Assembly: GCA_013365365.1 (NCBI GenBank)
Contig: JABVXU010000070.1
Location: 120,511-184,510 of the forward strand
Reading direction: 5' to 3'
DNA length: 64,000 bases
Origin: Cruorifilaria tuberocauda
Taxonomy: Eukaryota > Nematoda > Chromadorea > Rhabditida > Onchocercidae
Of this stretch, positions 1 to 18,977 are shown piece after piece. Numbering within the stretch: position 1 is the first letter of the stretch; every line of letters begins with the position of its first letter. Made by a program: the position numbers and the translations under genes. A model generated the notes under the pieces. That model saw nothing but the letters and a program-made list of their open reading frames with translations, was not told the origin of the DNA and made no database searches.

Positions 1-153
1 TAAAAGTAAGAATTCCGTATGTTTACTGATATGAAGCTGATGTAAAACAGAGGAAATGGACAGTTTCGTTTGGTATTAAAAAATGGTAAAGATTAGGTGA
101 TGTAGAATTGATAGTATGAAATGGGACGAAAATTAATATCTTAACTATTCCAG

Positions 154-8360
<8,207 letters not shown>

Positions 8361-9661
8361 AGATATATATATATATGTAGTTGTAAAACACAATTAATGT
8401 TGGATGTTGATATTATTTTTTCTGCAATTCCTTGATATTTTTTTGCTAAATAAGGAGTTACTGTAACCAAATCTAATGTGTTGTTGAGAAGTTTTCATAC
8501 TTAAATTTGTAAATGTGAAAATTCAAATATTTTACAAGAAGAGAATATTAAAAAGAAAGTGGATCTTTATGTTTATGCCATTGAATTCATGAAACTTTGA
8601 CAATCTTAACTTCTGGCTACAAACTGATGAAGGGTGACCAGAGGTATGTGTATATTTGTGTGTGAGTATAGATTAGAAGTGGTTGAATAGGCAGAAGATA
8701 GAGTGTAGGTAGACAGAAACCAGATAGAATACTTTTCAGCTCATTGGCAGAAAAGCTAAAAGCAACTGTTCTGTCTTGGAGAAGAATAAAAAGAAAGACA
8801 ATTTACGAAAATTTGCAAAACTTCTTCCTTCGAACTTTATCATCATCTCATTGCGATGCTAATCACTTTGATTTACACTATTTTCTGTCATTCTTAGTTC
8901 AACTTACAATGCTTATTACTTTAATTTAATGATTTTTTGTTATTTTTAGTTTATCTTACTCGACGAGTCATTGAAATCTATGTGAGTAGGGAGAAAGAGA
9001 GAGAACGAAAAGCTTGATAAATGGATCGGACAGACACAATGTAATGTGGATTTCATATAAATATGTGTATTAAGAATTTTGATATTTGTGAATTTCCAAA
9101 GCAATTTTTGAAATAACACAAAATGTCAGCATTACATTTATTATTTTTTATTAAGAAGTTATCATTTAAGTCATAAAGGCAGCGAAATGTTGGAAAGTTT
9201 TTTTTATTTCGAAACCGTATAAAATTTGTTTTATTTACTTTTTGTTTTGCTATGGGAATACTCTTTTGTTATGCAAGTAAATGGAGAGAAATATTGATTT
9301 ACCATAGAATTTAAGAAAAATATGAAAATATTTTGAATACTGGAATCATTCATGTGATCTCCAATGATCGATCTCGGATGAGAAAGCAGCATAACTGTCG
9401 CATCTATGGACTTAGCTAAATATTGAAGACAATCGATCATACTTTATATCTTTTGTTGGGATAGAAAAAAATCGAGAATATTTTCCAATCTACCGATTCA
9501 GTATCACGTTGCAAAATACAAATTTAGTTCAGAGTTTAAGAGATATACAGTGATTTAATTAGTACAATATTTTAGCTCATGAACTAGTCGTCATAGAACC
9601 GCATTTTATTCGTCGTTGAATTTAAAACTGCGACTTCTACTTTACGTTATTATTATTTTTA
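8361..9661. other. Intergenic, no gene seen
   Basis: About 1.3 kb between the receptor stop and the next gene. It should hold the receptor 3' UTR and the promoter of the following gene. Open frames here (for example 8744-8929) are short, have no family resemblance and lack a coherent splice structure. A short TA repeat sits just after the receptor stop, near 8361-8377. Confidence 0.6.
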
Positions 9662-9697
9662 GGTGATTTACGATTGTTGAAGATTTTATTTTACAAT

Positions 9698-11480
9698 ATG
9701 TCAAAATATACCATCGGAAAAGACAGCAACAGTGGCAGTAATTACAGTTCAAAAACTCATAACTGTAACCATAGAGACAGAAGTGACTTTAATGATAATA
9801 GCTCGGGTGGAAGGATTAATAATGGTTTAACAAAGTCAACTTGGTTCCCAAGTGCGGCATCAAATTTAGAGAATAAATATAATCATAGTAATATTTTTCC
9901 CGATGGGCCAATGGCAATTAGTTTTGAAAAGTATGTGCATGATATCTTCCGTCCGGGAAATAAATTACTAAAATTGTCCAGTATTTCGGGTAGCTCATTA
10001 AGTGCCCATAGTATGCTTCGAGTTCAGGATTTGCTCGGTCCTGCTGCTTTGAATGAATGCTGTAAGCTATCAGGTTTTTTTGTTTTCATTCATTCAAAAT
10101 TTCCCAATTTATTTCACCTTGTTCTTTAACTATCTTGAGAAACGTTTCCTTTGGAAGAAATTTTGATGTATTTTTAATGATGAAGATATGATGAAAGAAT
10201 CGATGGAGAAAATGTTCAATGAGCATGGCTTAACAGAAAATAAGAATTACTTATTCCATTCCTCCTATCCAACAAATCATGTCAGCTCGATTTATAGTTC
10301 AAACGTACTACCATCACCTTTCCAAAGTAAGGTATGATATGATTATTATTATAGCAAGCTAAAATAAGTTTCCCTAGTTAGCTGTAATTATCTTTGATTA
10401 GAGTGAAAAGGAACGACAAAGGCAGTTAATATAATACTGTAGTCGATAAAGTATCTTTTGGAAAAGAAAAATCTACGGACGCAATTATTACCTATTGTCA
10501 CGATAACTAGATTATCATCTTTTCCACAGTTTTCTGCTATGGTAACGTTTTTATAAATGAACTTTACAGTCAATCTTGGAAAATTTTGCTGATCATCATC
10601 ACATTTCTATTTCCACAAACACTTAAGTAATTTATACAATTTCTTAAAGCAGTCTAAACAGTTCCTGAATTAGCGCGATATCGCTGAAACTACGAAAGCT
10701 TTGTGAAATGAAAAGTATAAAGAATTAAATTGGTAAGGAAGAGACATATTCCACAAGGAAAACTTTATAAATCAATTCAATCAATATTTGATAATTATCT
10801 AATTAAATTGATTTGAAAACTGTCCTCATTTTGTCTTATTCGTCATCCTAATTTCTTATTTAGCAAATGAACGGATATGTAGAACATTTATATATTGGAA
10901 GTATTGCTGACATTTTGATATATTGAAGATTTCCTTCCTTCTGCTATAATTAAATGATGAGAATAGCAAACAAAGTGATATTAATCGTATTAAAATGAGT
11001 CAAAATTTGTGCATAAAATTCATATTTATATTTAGGACAGTTATTCATCCTATCGAGAAAAGGCCAGTGATGACTGGAAACGGAATAACAAACAGATGAT
11101 TATTGATTACAAAGGATCCGATATGTAATCTCGCAGAATTTTTATTTATATCATAGCGAACTAGTGATGACCCATTTTTAAAGACATTTGAAAAATGTTT
11201 GCTCTTGCAAAAATTTCATCTAACCAAAACATGAATAAGATGAGAGAGTCTACTTCTAACGCAAATAATCATGTTGATCTATAGTTGTCACACTGTGATA
11301 GCACTTAATTTCAGTACTCCATTGACGCCGTACATGTACGCTGGACATCCATATGTTCATAGTCAAGATTCACGTATTGTCTGCTCGAATTTCGTCCAGA
11401 TAACATCACGACCAAAAGATCGTTTCTTGGAGAAAATTGATCGAACGCTTGCCGAAGTTCGAGCTATGCCACGATTTTAA
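9698..11480 (+). CDS. Unrecognised 254-aa protein, four exons
   Basis: I do not recognise the family. Exons 9698-10061, 10186-10331, 11036-11124 and 11315-11480 join in a single frame of 765 nt. A strong acceptor (AG at 9661-9662) stands 35 nt before the ATG, consistent with SL trans-splicing, and AATAAA lies at 11526-11531. The N-terminal third is Ser/Asn-rich and looks disordered. The C-terminal exon is charged and looks like a conserved end: SRPKDRFLEKIDRTL, then AEVRAMPRF at the C-terminus. No signal peptide or membrane segment is visible. The 10185 acceptor (TGATGAAG) is poor in pyrimidines but the phase fits. If the third intron is retained, the protein stops right after exon 3 (Asp-Met-stop), giving a shorter isoform. 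Confidence 0.75.
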
Positions 11481-11525
11481 AAGTAACCCGAATAAGTGAT
11501 AGCTTTCTAATAATAGGATACAATT

Positions 11526-11531
11526 AATAAA
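11526..11531 (+). terminator. Poly(A) signal AATAAA
   Basis: AATAAA 46 nt after the stop codon of the 254-aa gene, a normal spacing for a nematode 3' end. Confidence 0.6.
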
Positions 11532-13851
11532 ACATAATTCTTCTTTCGATTTTTAACACAACTTCTGTTATTATTCGCAGAAAATATCTGTAATTCGATC
11601 GGTTTGGTTAAGTACAAGGTGTTCCTTTAAATTTTCCAATTTTCTTCTGGATCAAATGCGAATTTCATAAATTTCATTCCTTTAAGATATAGCGTTGTTT
11701 GAAATTGATTTTACAGAAAAAATTCTAAATTTTTTTTAGTATAGCAATTAAATTAACGTAGAAATTCAGCGAATTTTTGTGAACTGATCAGAAGATTTTC
11801 CGAAATAAGTGTGACATGAAAAGTTATAAATGATAAGATATCATAATAAAAATATTTGAATTGTAATCTTTAGAATTAACATGCAGTAGTAGTAAGTGAA
11901 AAAAAGAACAAACTGAATGACTTGAAGAATTAACATGAAAATTATTATTCCTAGTTTTTATTAATTATGTCGGAATAAAAATTATATCGTATAAGACTAA
12001 TAGTGTACGACTTGATTTGTCGAAAGTTAAGCTGTCACAGCGCCGCAACCGAGTGTTATTAAACTAGTTCGTCCTTTACATCTGAAAAAAAAAATATATA
12101 TATAGAAATAACATTACTAATATTCAATACAGCATTGGTAACTTGAGACGACTAACTAAAAGAAAAACTTTTTAAAATAGATTCAATTTTCAAGTCAACG
12201 AATTTAATTCACTGATCCGGATGTTTGTATTTTATTTCTTCATCTGCTCTTCTTTCCAGTACTTAAAAAATTTAAACAACATGCATAAATACTTTCTAAC
12301 TTACTGCTATAGCGCCGCGCTGCTAACAATGCCACCACTACAGCTCTAAGACATGATTAAGTGTTCTAGTCTAAGGCGCGTTTAAGATTATAATGAAAAA
12401 AATAAAATTAAATGATACCATACCATCTGCAGAACTTTACTGCTTAGAGATTTTCATGCTCAGAATGCCTCTCAGAAGGTAAGCTTGATATTTTCCATTA
12501 TTACCAAATGATCGTTTATTCCTAATTAGCTATCCTTCCAGAAGAAAAACCATTTTAATACATGTGAAGAGTTTGTCGTCAAAATTTACCAATTTCATTC
12601 TCTAATTATTGCACTGTTATTGTTTTTCACAATCTTTTGCAAATTATTCGTAAAAAAAAGAAGTTAAATTAAAATTAATAGCAAGTTTTCGAACGATGTC
12701 ATCCATCCATACGATTATTTCATATCATTTTATTAAAAAAGTTGATTTCATTTAATAAATGATTACTTACTTCAAAATGAACGATGAAATAATTTGCATA
12801 TGGTATACTAATTTCTCAAGTTCATCGTGACATATGATGGTAGCACTTCATTTAAATTCCAAAAAATTATGTGTAAGCGGAGAAATAGCAGAATTTTCAT
12901 CTTTGTGATGGTGCGGTTGTCTGCGAAAGCGGAAGCAACTGCAAATTTAGCGGCATGAAATACAAAACCGAATCATCTGATGCAAATTAAACAGTATTCA
13001 CCAACATTATAAATTACTTCCTGATGTCCAAATGTAAATCCGGTCGAGTACGGATTTAGTATGATCAACGTACGAATCTAATGATGGAAGTTCAAATTAA
13101 ATTGACATCTGAAATACATATTCATCCTTTCTTCTTGAATATAACATCGCAGTTTACGTTTAATATTCATTTATGATTCGAAGGACGCTAATTCCTCACT
13201 CTGATTGGCACTTTTAATTCAAGAACATTCATATTACTCCTAAGACTGTTTCACTTTTTTGCGCAGAATTTCTCTATTAACAAATCAAATTTATCCATGC
13301 TTGCTGAAAAAATTGTGATATGGACAAGTTCTCTCACATATTTACTATATATTATTAACAATATAAATATTTACAATTTAGGAATATAACAGGATAGAAG
13401 AGTAAAATGTCAATACACTTGTTTTTTGTTTGTTTGTTTTTTTTTACAAATTATAAACCCTTAAAATAAAAACCACCATAATTAAAATTACTGGTCAATA
13501 TGTGCAAGTAACAATAACAGCGAGATGATGAGGAAATAATAAAACTTCTACAAATTAAAATTTCCTATTTAAAAAAGATTTATAGAGAAGAGGACCTCTC
13601 TTCTTTCAAAAAAAGGAAAACACAACCAATTAAATAAATGAAGAAAGAACGAGCATGGGCTGATAGTATAAATTCATCTTAAAATCAGTGCCTTGATTTC
13701 CTAGTTGACATGTTTGATCCAGCTTCAAAAGCGAAAAAAATTCGATATATTTTTAAATCTCAAATGTTATGTCTAAATATCTAAAAATATCATATTTCAA
13801 TGTATATCACGCCTTGATTTGATCTCAAATATTATGTTTTTATATGTCGCC
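11532..13851. other. Intergenic between convergent genes
   Basis: Holds the 3' ends of the 254-aa gene (+) and UFC1 (-). No long open frame is present. Two GC-richer patches on the minus strand (12305-12345 and 12059-12081) are flanked by plausible splice sites and could form a tiny gene; this is treated under findings. The rest is AT-rich with poly-A/T runs, such as one near 13434-13446. Confidence 0.5.
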
Positions 13852-15073
13852 TCACGCAGCTTTCGGTTGTATTATACCACGATCTACTAGATCCGGAACT
13901 TCCACTGCTAACCAAGGTCCCAATCCAAACGAGAACGCTTGCGCAATTCCAAATTTCGGCACATTTCGAGCCCACAACGGTTTGAAGTGATCTGACAGAC
14001 AAATTCGTCCCCCCCTAAAGTATCGTGAAACTATAAACCAGAAAAAATCATACTTTGTTTGCACAGAATCAAATATGGCAGTCCTTTAAAGATAATTTAT
14101 GATCCGAATTATAAATAATAAATGGCATGAGCAAGAAAATTATACATTACTCACATTCAAATTAATCTGAAACCAAAATTGACTTTAATAATACATCTAA
14201 CATATCAATACAGCAAAACATCTCATAATTAGATTGTTTTTGAAATAATGACCAAAAGAGTAAAATCTGACATACAAAAAAATGAAGTGTAAAATATCTC
14301 TTAATCTTGATAGTTACTTTTTTAGTATTATGTCTGTCACCAATAACAATGAAAATAAGCGGTACAAATAAAGAAGATAAAGATAAAAGATTAGCAAATT
14401 AATACCTGTACATTTTCGCAGTTTTGCCATCCAGTTCAGGTAACGCGATTTCTGGTGCAGTGGTAGGATATGTTACTGGAATGTCAAATTCAACATCGAA
14501 TTCATATCTGCAGTGAAAAAAGCAATCTATCTTAAACAAAATCATACTTTGGGAAACCGCACGAACAACATCTTATCTGCATATTAGTAAAACTAAATAA
14601 CAACCAAGGAGGATAATAAAGTTCCTAATTAAGCCTATTTTATTGATGACTAGGTGACCTATAGATGACTCAACTAAAATACCTAAGCATGTTATGATAA
14701 TGCCAGCATTTACCAAACCATCTTGTCCCATCGTTGTTACTTTCCAAACGAAACCAATCCGAATCTGCAGCTTTGTTATTGTTGATAAAAGCTATTAGAG
14801 CTTCATATTCTTCCTTTAATCTCTAAAAACATAACTTCTATTTCTTCCCATTACGTAATTATAATTAATGTTTCTGCACTCATTTGACGAACAGTTATCG
14901 CATTAACTACACACGAAATTTCATTACAAGCAGAACATCGATTCTCCATTAAATAAAACTTCGAAAAAATGGTGTAGAACCTGAAGCCATGCATCACCAT
15001 CCCTCGGTCCAGCCTTTGTTCTCATTAGTGGAATAGCTTTCAGTGCTTTCTTCGTCGATTCATCCAGCTCCAT
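13852..15073 (-). CDS. ufc-1: UFM1-conjugating enzyme UFC1 (E2)
   Basis: E2 enzyme that takes UFM1 from the E1 UBA5 and passes it to the UFL1 ligase, in UFMylation linked to ER and ribosome quality control. Exons in transcript order: 15073-14981, 14822-14683, 14507-14406, 14014-13852, giving 498 nt and 165 aa (human 167). The order of motifs matches the family: [57 protein letters not shown], then [17 protein letters not shown]. The catalytic Cys is residue 117 (human Cys116), in the RICLSDHF motif. It ends with [11 protein letters not shown] and a short basic tail. An acceptor (AG at 15085-15084) lies 10 nt upstream of the ATG, so the mRNA is probably trans-spliced. It follows the small gene at 15510-15835 on the same strand, an operon-like arrangement. 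Confidence 0.97.
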
Positions 15074-15083
15074 TTCCGTTCTT

Positions 15084-15085
15084 CT
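15084..15085 (-). other. Putative trans-splice acceptor of ufc-1
   Basis: The minus strand reads TGATATAG followed by ten bases and then the ufc-1 ATG. No upstream coding exon is needed, since the protein already starts where the family starts, so this acceptor is best read as an SL site for a downstream operon gene. Confidence 0.5.
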
Positions 15086-15509
15086 ATATCAATGAATATT
15101 AATAACAAATCAGAATGAATTTTCAACTTGAAGCAATTATGCTATATTTCACAATAATGCGTTGGAAAACTTTTGTCCACGATCTCAAAGCCTTTACATA
15201 CAGAATAAAACCATTTATTCACAAATATAAAATTTATTCTTGGAATGCTTGAATAAAAGAAAACCTAAATATAGCTATTAAATTACACATTAACAAAACA
15301 CGCAGAAGATTTATCCTTTTCAAATATTCAGCAAAAATATAAATAATTCGAATAAAAGTCAAAACAGTACAACTATACTACGATGTTCGGTGAAGGATCG
15401 GATATGGAGAAGTTTATTTTATTCTTGACATTATAAAATCGTTTAATGATAATATTACTTCCAAACACATGATAAACAAGATATCGTAAAGGAATTCTCA
15501 AGAATGGTT
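15086..15509 (-). other. Intercistronic region, small gene to ufc-1
   Basis: A gap of about 425 nt between the stop of the 85-aa gene and the ufc-1 acceptor. AT-rich, no open frame of note. The distance suits a nematode operon but does not prove one. Confidence 0.4.
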
Positions 15510-15835
15510 CTACAAATATAAAGGATGATTAACATTGTAAATATCAACAGGTAGTACATAAGAAGAACTAGTAATTTTTAACAGACTTCTCATCTGCAAT
15601 GAATCATCTGTAATGCTTGTTAATGCTCTGCTTGTAGCTACGATTGTTTTAAATTTCAAGGAATGAAAAACACAGGAAGTCTCATGAGATTGTCCCTCAC
15701 TTTCACAATCACATCTAATTCTGAGAGCCAACTTCACAATTAGCTCTTCCTAGTGAGAATCCCCGCATAACAAATATCAAAATCATCTCTAACGACTGGA
15801 TTTAACGCAACAGTTACATGCGAGCGAGAGGCCAT
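15510..15835 (-). CDS. Small unrecognised 85-aa protein, two exons
   Basis: Exon 1 (15835-15818) encodes MASRSH. A 68-nt intron with GTAACT donor and CACTAG acceptor joins in phase to exon 2 (15749-15510), which begins EELIVKLALRIRCDCE and stops at 15510. The start is well placed: a TTTCAG acceptor at 15849-15848 precedes a 12-nt leader and ACCATGG. Without the intron the frame stops after 31 codons, which would be the alternative reading. There is no signal peptide or membrane span. The middle carries SRALTSITDDSLQMRSLL; I considered the Pcc1/LAGE3 subunit of KEOPS but the resemblance is too weak to call. It lies upstream of ufc-1 on the same strand and divergent from dynactin p62. Confidence 0.5.
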
Positions 15836-15847
15836 GGTGATAATGTC

Positions 15848-15849
15848 CT
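15848..15849 (-). other. Putative trans-splice acceptor of the 85-aa gene
   Basis: AAATTTCAG on the minus strand, 12 nt before ACCATGG. The strong pyrimidine-ending acceptor directly before a good start context is the main reason to believe this small gene. Confidence 0.5.
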
Positions 15850-16143
15850 GAAATTTGAGAAAGTGGTATCGAGAGTAACTAGGTGTCAAAAGGGAACGGG
15901 GTTTAATGACGTATGAGATAAGCAGTTATTTTATATATTAATATATCTCATCCTTTCCACTTATTTATTCTTTTTTACAGTTCTTTTATTTGCTTTTATA
16001 TATGTATACGTGCATGTCTTCTTTAGTGAGGTTATTAATGAGGAAGATATAAAATTTTTTCCACGTGTTCATCATATATTCTCTTTTAGGGAAAGTAAAA
16101 GTTTTATATATTTATTAACCGTGACTGGAGCAATGTTTTTTTC
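15850..16143. promoter_or_regulatory. Shared upstream region between divergent genes
   Basis: Just under 300 nt separate the minus-strand acceptor at 15848 from the plus-strand acceptor at 16145. Both transcripts must start in or beside this stretch, so it is a likely bidirectional promoter. It contains several TATATA-rich stretches (around 15933-15945 and 15997-16006) but no recognised factor site. Confidence 0.4.
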
Positions 16144-16154
16144 AGGTAGGGGAC

Positions 16155-18515
16155 ATGACAGCTTTATTTTCTATTGATCATGTCAAATATGAGTGTAGTT
16201 GCGGTGAATGGGAAAGTTTGCATCGCTTATATTTTTGTCGACACTGTTCCAACATTAGGTGTATGTTATGCGTAAGCCAAGAAATGGACGCATCTTTCTG
16301 TCCTTCCTGTCTCGATAACGTATCAACTGGTGAAGCTAGACAAAGAAAGAATCGGTGCTCCAATTGCTATCAATGTCCAATTTGTGGCAAGTACTTTATG
16401 ATAAAAATATAGAAGTTTTATGTTGATCCATATTGAGATTATGAATTACAAGTTCTCGCAGATTTTAGTAATTGATGAATATAAATATCCTGACAGCTAT
16501 TGTTCAGACTTTTTAGTAACTTGCTTCAGGAGTAAGTGCTGTTGTACGAGCATCCAACGAAACTTATCATCTGTCATGCAATACGTGTCGCTGGACGACG
16601 ACAAATTCGGGTATACCTGATTCCGCTTCATCAACAATTTGGCCGCAGTACCACTTTGAAGATGAGCAGCTGCTATCTGCATTTCTAGAAAGAATGAGAA
16701 ATTACGCTTCTATCGAAAGGGCTGATCGTGAACGGCACAAATATTGTAAAAGGTAAGGCGGTATAAAATCACACTCTTATTTCTTGTAAAATTTACAAGT
16801 TAAATATTGAAGAAAAATGTTCAGTTTTAACTTCGAACATTTCTTCAGAAGATCAAATCTCGGTGCCGTTCTTTCGGATCGTTTTGGTCTACAGACAATG
16901 TACAACAGACGAAAAGCAGCGTTAGTTGAACGGACAGAAAAAAAATTCCCATCATTAGAATCTACACATGATGTCCCATTGTTGGATGATTCCATCTTTG
17001 ACGAGCATGAAATAGGTATTTGCTGATTCACATAATCTCAAAATTTTTTATACACTTATTCCATTTAGACGCTCAAGGACATTGTATATTAAACACGAGC
17101 TTTATATTCTTTCTTAAAATTTTCTCACTTCCCATCATGTATGTTTTATGAAATGAAAAATTTTTGTCAACTGATGAAGGCTGTATTTTCAATGATATTT
17201 GAGAAATTATCATTGAAAAGTACTACTCTTACAAATTAATAAAATCTTCTACTCAGCATTTCGACATTTTAAAATGCCTGTTTTATAATGAAATTTTTAT
17301 ATCATTCACCTATTGCAGATGTAGGAACCATTGCAAATTTGATCCAAGAAGCGAAACAACCTCTTGCTAATGGAAGAACTCTCTTACCGCTTAGAACACC
17401 TCTCACTGGACGCCATTCAATACGTTGCAAACAGTGCGATCACAGTTTATGCAAAGGGGAATATAGTCCTACTTCGATCAAATTCAAAATTCAGGTAGTA
17501 AATTATGTAGTCTAATTAAAATAAGTCGAAGTTATCAGTAAAATTAGACAAGACACGGTCAACTGATTTCTTATTATATCCAGTTTCAGAAGAATACTAC
17601 CGTTATGTCGAATTGGTTACCGCTTTTTGTACAGCCACCATTTTAGAACTAATTCCGCTAGGTTCCTTCAGGTTTTGGCTGGGAATCATGTGCCTGACGT
17701 TCGTCTGTCACGCCAACCAGCTCTCGTAGGCAATCAATGGTGCCCGCTTTTTCTAACGGTATCCAATTTCTCCGCAAGTACTGCGCACGTTGTAATTATC
17801 CCATATACAAATGAAGATGAATCATATGTTAAGGTAAATAATGCAACTTTTATTTAGAACTTCCACAATGGAAAATACTTTTTGTATTTAAATACTGTGA
17901 GTAAGTGCATAATTCAAGTCCATAATGGAAATTATTTGTATTTTACAGTGCGATTCTCCTATGATTGAATTGTCTATACCAAATCGAGATGATGCGATGG
18001 AATGGGATGAAACACTTGAACAGTCTGATAACGAAACTGAAGGGTGATTATTTTGTTGATGTGATCCTTATTACTAACATTGGAATACGTTTTACATTTT
18101 TTCTAATGATTCAGTACTTTGATAGTCTTTTAAATTATTGTAATATTTTTACTATCTAAACTATTCATAGAAAGAACAAAAACTGAAAGCATAAGCTTTA
18201 ACATTTTTCTTTCTTTAATGCAATTTTCCGATGTCAGATTCGCTTTACTTTAATGTTTTCAATAAAAATAAGGTTTCTTAAGCTCTGGATTTTTTCAGTT
18301 TGGTTGTATTCAGACGACGACATCGTATTGGTATTAGATTTAATGTCTGCGCAGCTGAAGGTGAAAACAGAAAATTGGCATTAAATGTAAAGTATAGTAA
18401 TTGTAGCAATTCATTCGAACATAATAATGATCAAACTTGGCTTCAGCACAAGGTGTGCGTGTTCTTGGGTATGGCTAAAGCTGCAGAAGGATCAGATACT
18501 GTTTTAAACGAATAA
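16155..18515 (+). CDS. dnc-4: Dynactin subunit 4 (p62)
   Basis: Subunit of the pointed-end complex of dynactin, the cofactor of cytoplasmic dynein. Exons 16155-16386, 16530-16752, 16849-17015, 17319-17494, 17672-17833, 17949-18043 and 18299-18515 give 1272 nt, 423 aa (human about 460). The N-terminus carries the zinc-binding Cys pairs in LYFCRHCSNIRC, SFCPSCLDN, NRCSNCYQCPICG and, across the first junction, CNTCRWTT. The central part has SIRCKQCDHSL and SPTSIKFKIQ, strongly typical of p62. The C-terminal strands include HRIGIRFNV. The first intron uses a GC donor (GCAAGT at 16387), required by frame. An acceptor with AG at 16144-16145 lies 9 nt before the ATG, indicating trans-splicing. Confidence 0.96.
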
Positions 18516-18628
18516 ACGAATAATATATTTTATTTTTAAATTGATTGTAACCTACTTAACTGTTGTATAGCTGTATATTTTTTTCTTTCGGCTTTGCTTT
18601 CTTCTTACATGTTTTATCAGATTTCCAG

Positions 18629-18634
18629 AATAAA
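18629..18634 (+). terminator. Poly(A) signal AATAAA, dnc-4
   Basis: AATAAA 114 nt after the dnc-4 stop. A second copy overlaps the stop codon itself (18511-18516) but is too close to the coding end to be the likely signal. Confidence 0.45.
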
Positions 18635-18977
18635 ACTTAAGATGAAAATTATTTGTATATGCATAGAAGCCGCTTTACTTATCGTATGTTTTTCTGGCTA
18701 TTAATTATTGTATACAAGAAGACGAAGAGTGGAGGAGCGAAAGGGAAGTAAGGAGGAAATTGTTGCATTATTATTTTTATTATTTGATAGTTCAAGAAAT
18801 TTGAAATTTAAGTCTGGGGGGATTTTTGTATATCGTATTTTTCCATTTCTTATTCCCTTCCTGGAATATAATTATCAGCGTGTTGCTTGTTACGAAAGAT
18901 TGGACTGCTTATAGGTAACCAGTTGTGCTAATTTTGTTCTCTGTGAACTATTCTATTTCCTAGGAATTACTGCAGTG

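Noticed and set aside
12361..12395. tRNA-Leu/Ser-like D-arm string (TCTAAGGCGC)
   Set aside because: No matching acceptor stem, anticodon arm or GGTTCGA-type T arm nearby, so not an intact tRNA and probably chance.
17580..17730. Open frame across the dnc-4 intron 4/exon 5 boundary (begins EEYYRYVELV)
   Set aside because: Out of frame with p62, whose own frame continues exactly from 17494 to 17672 and matches the family.
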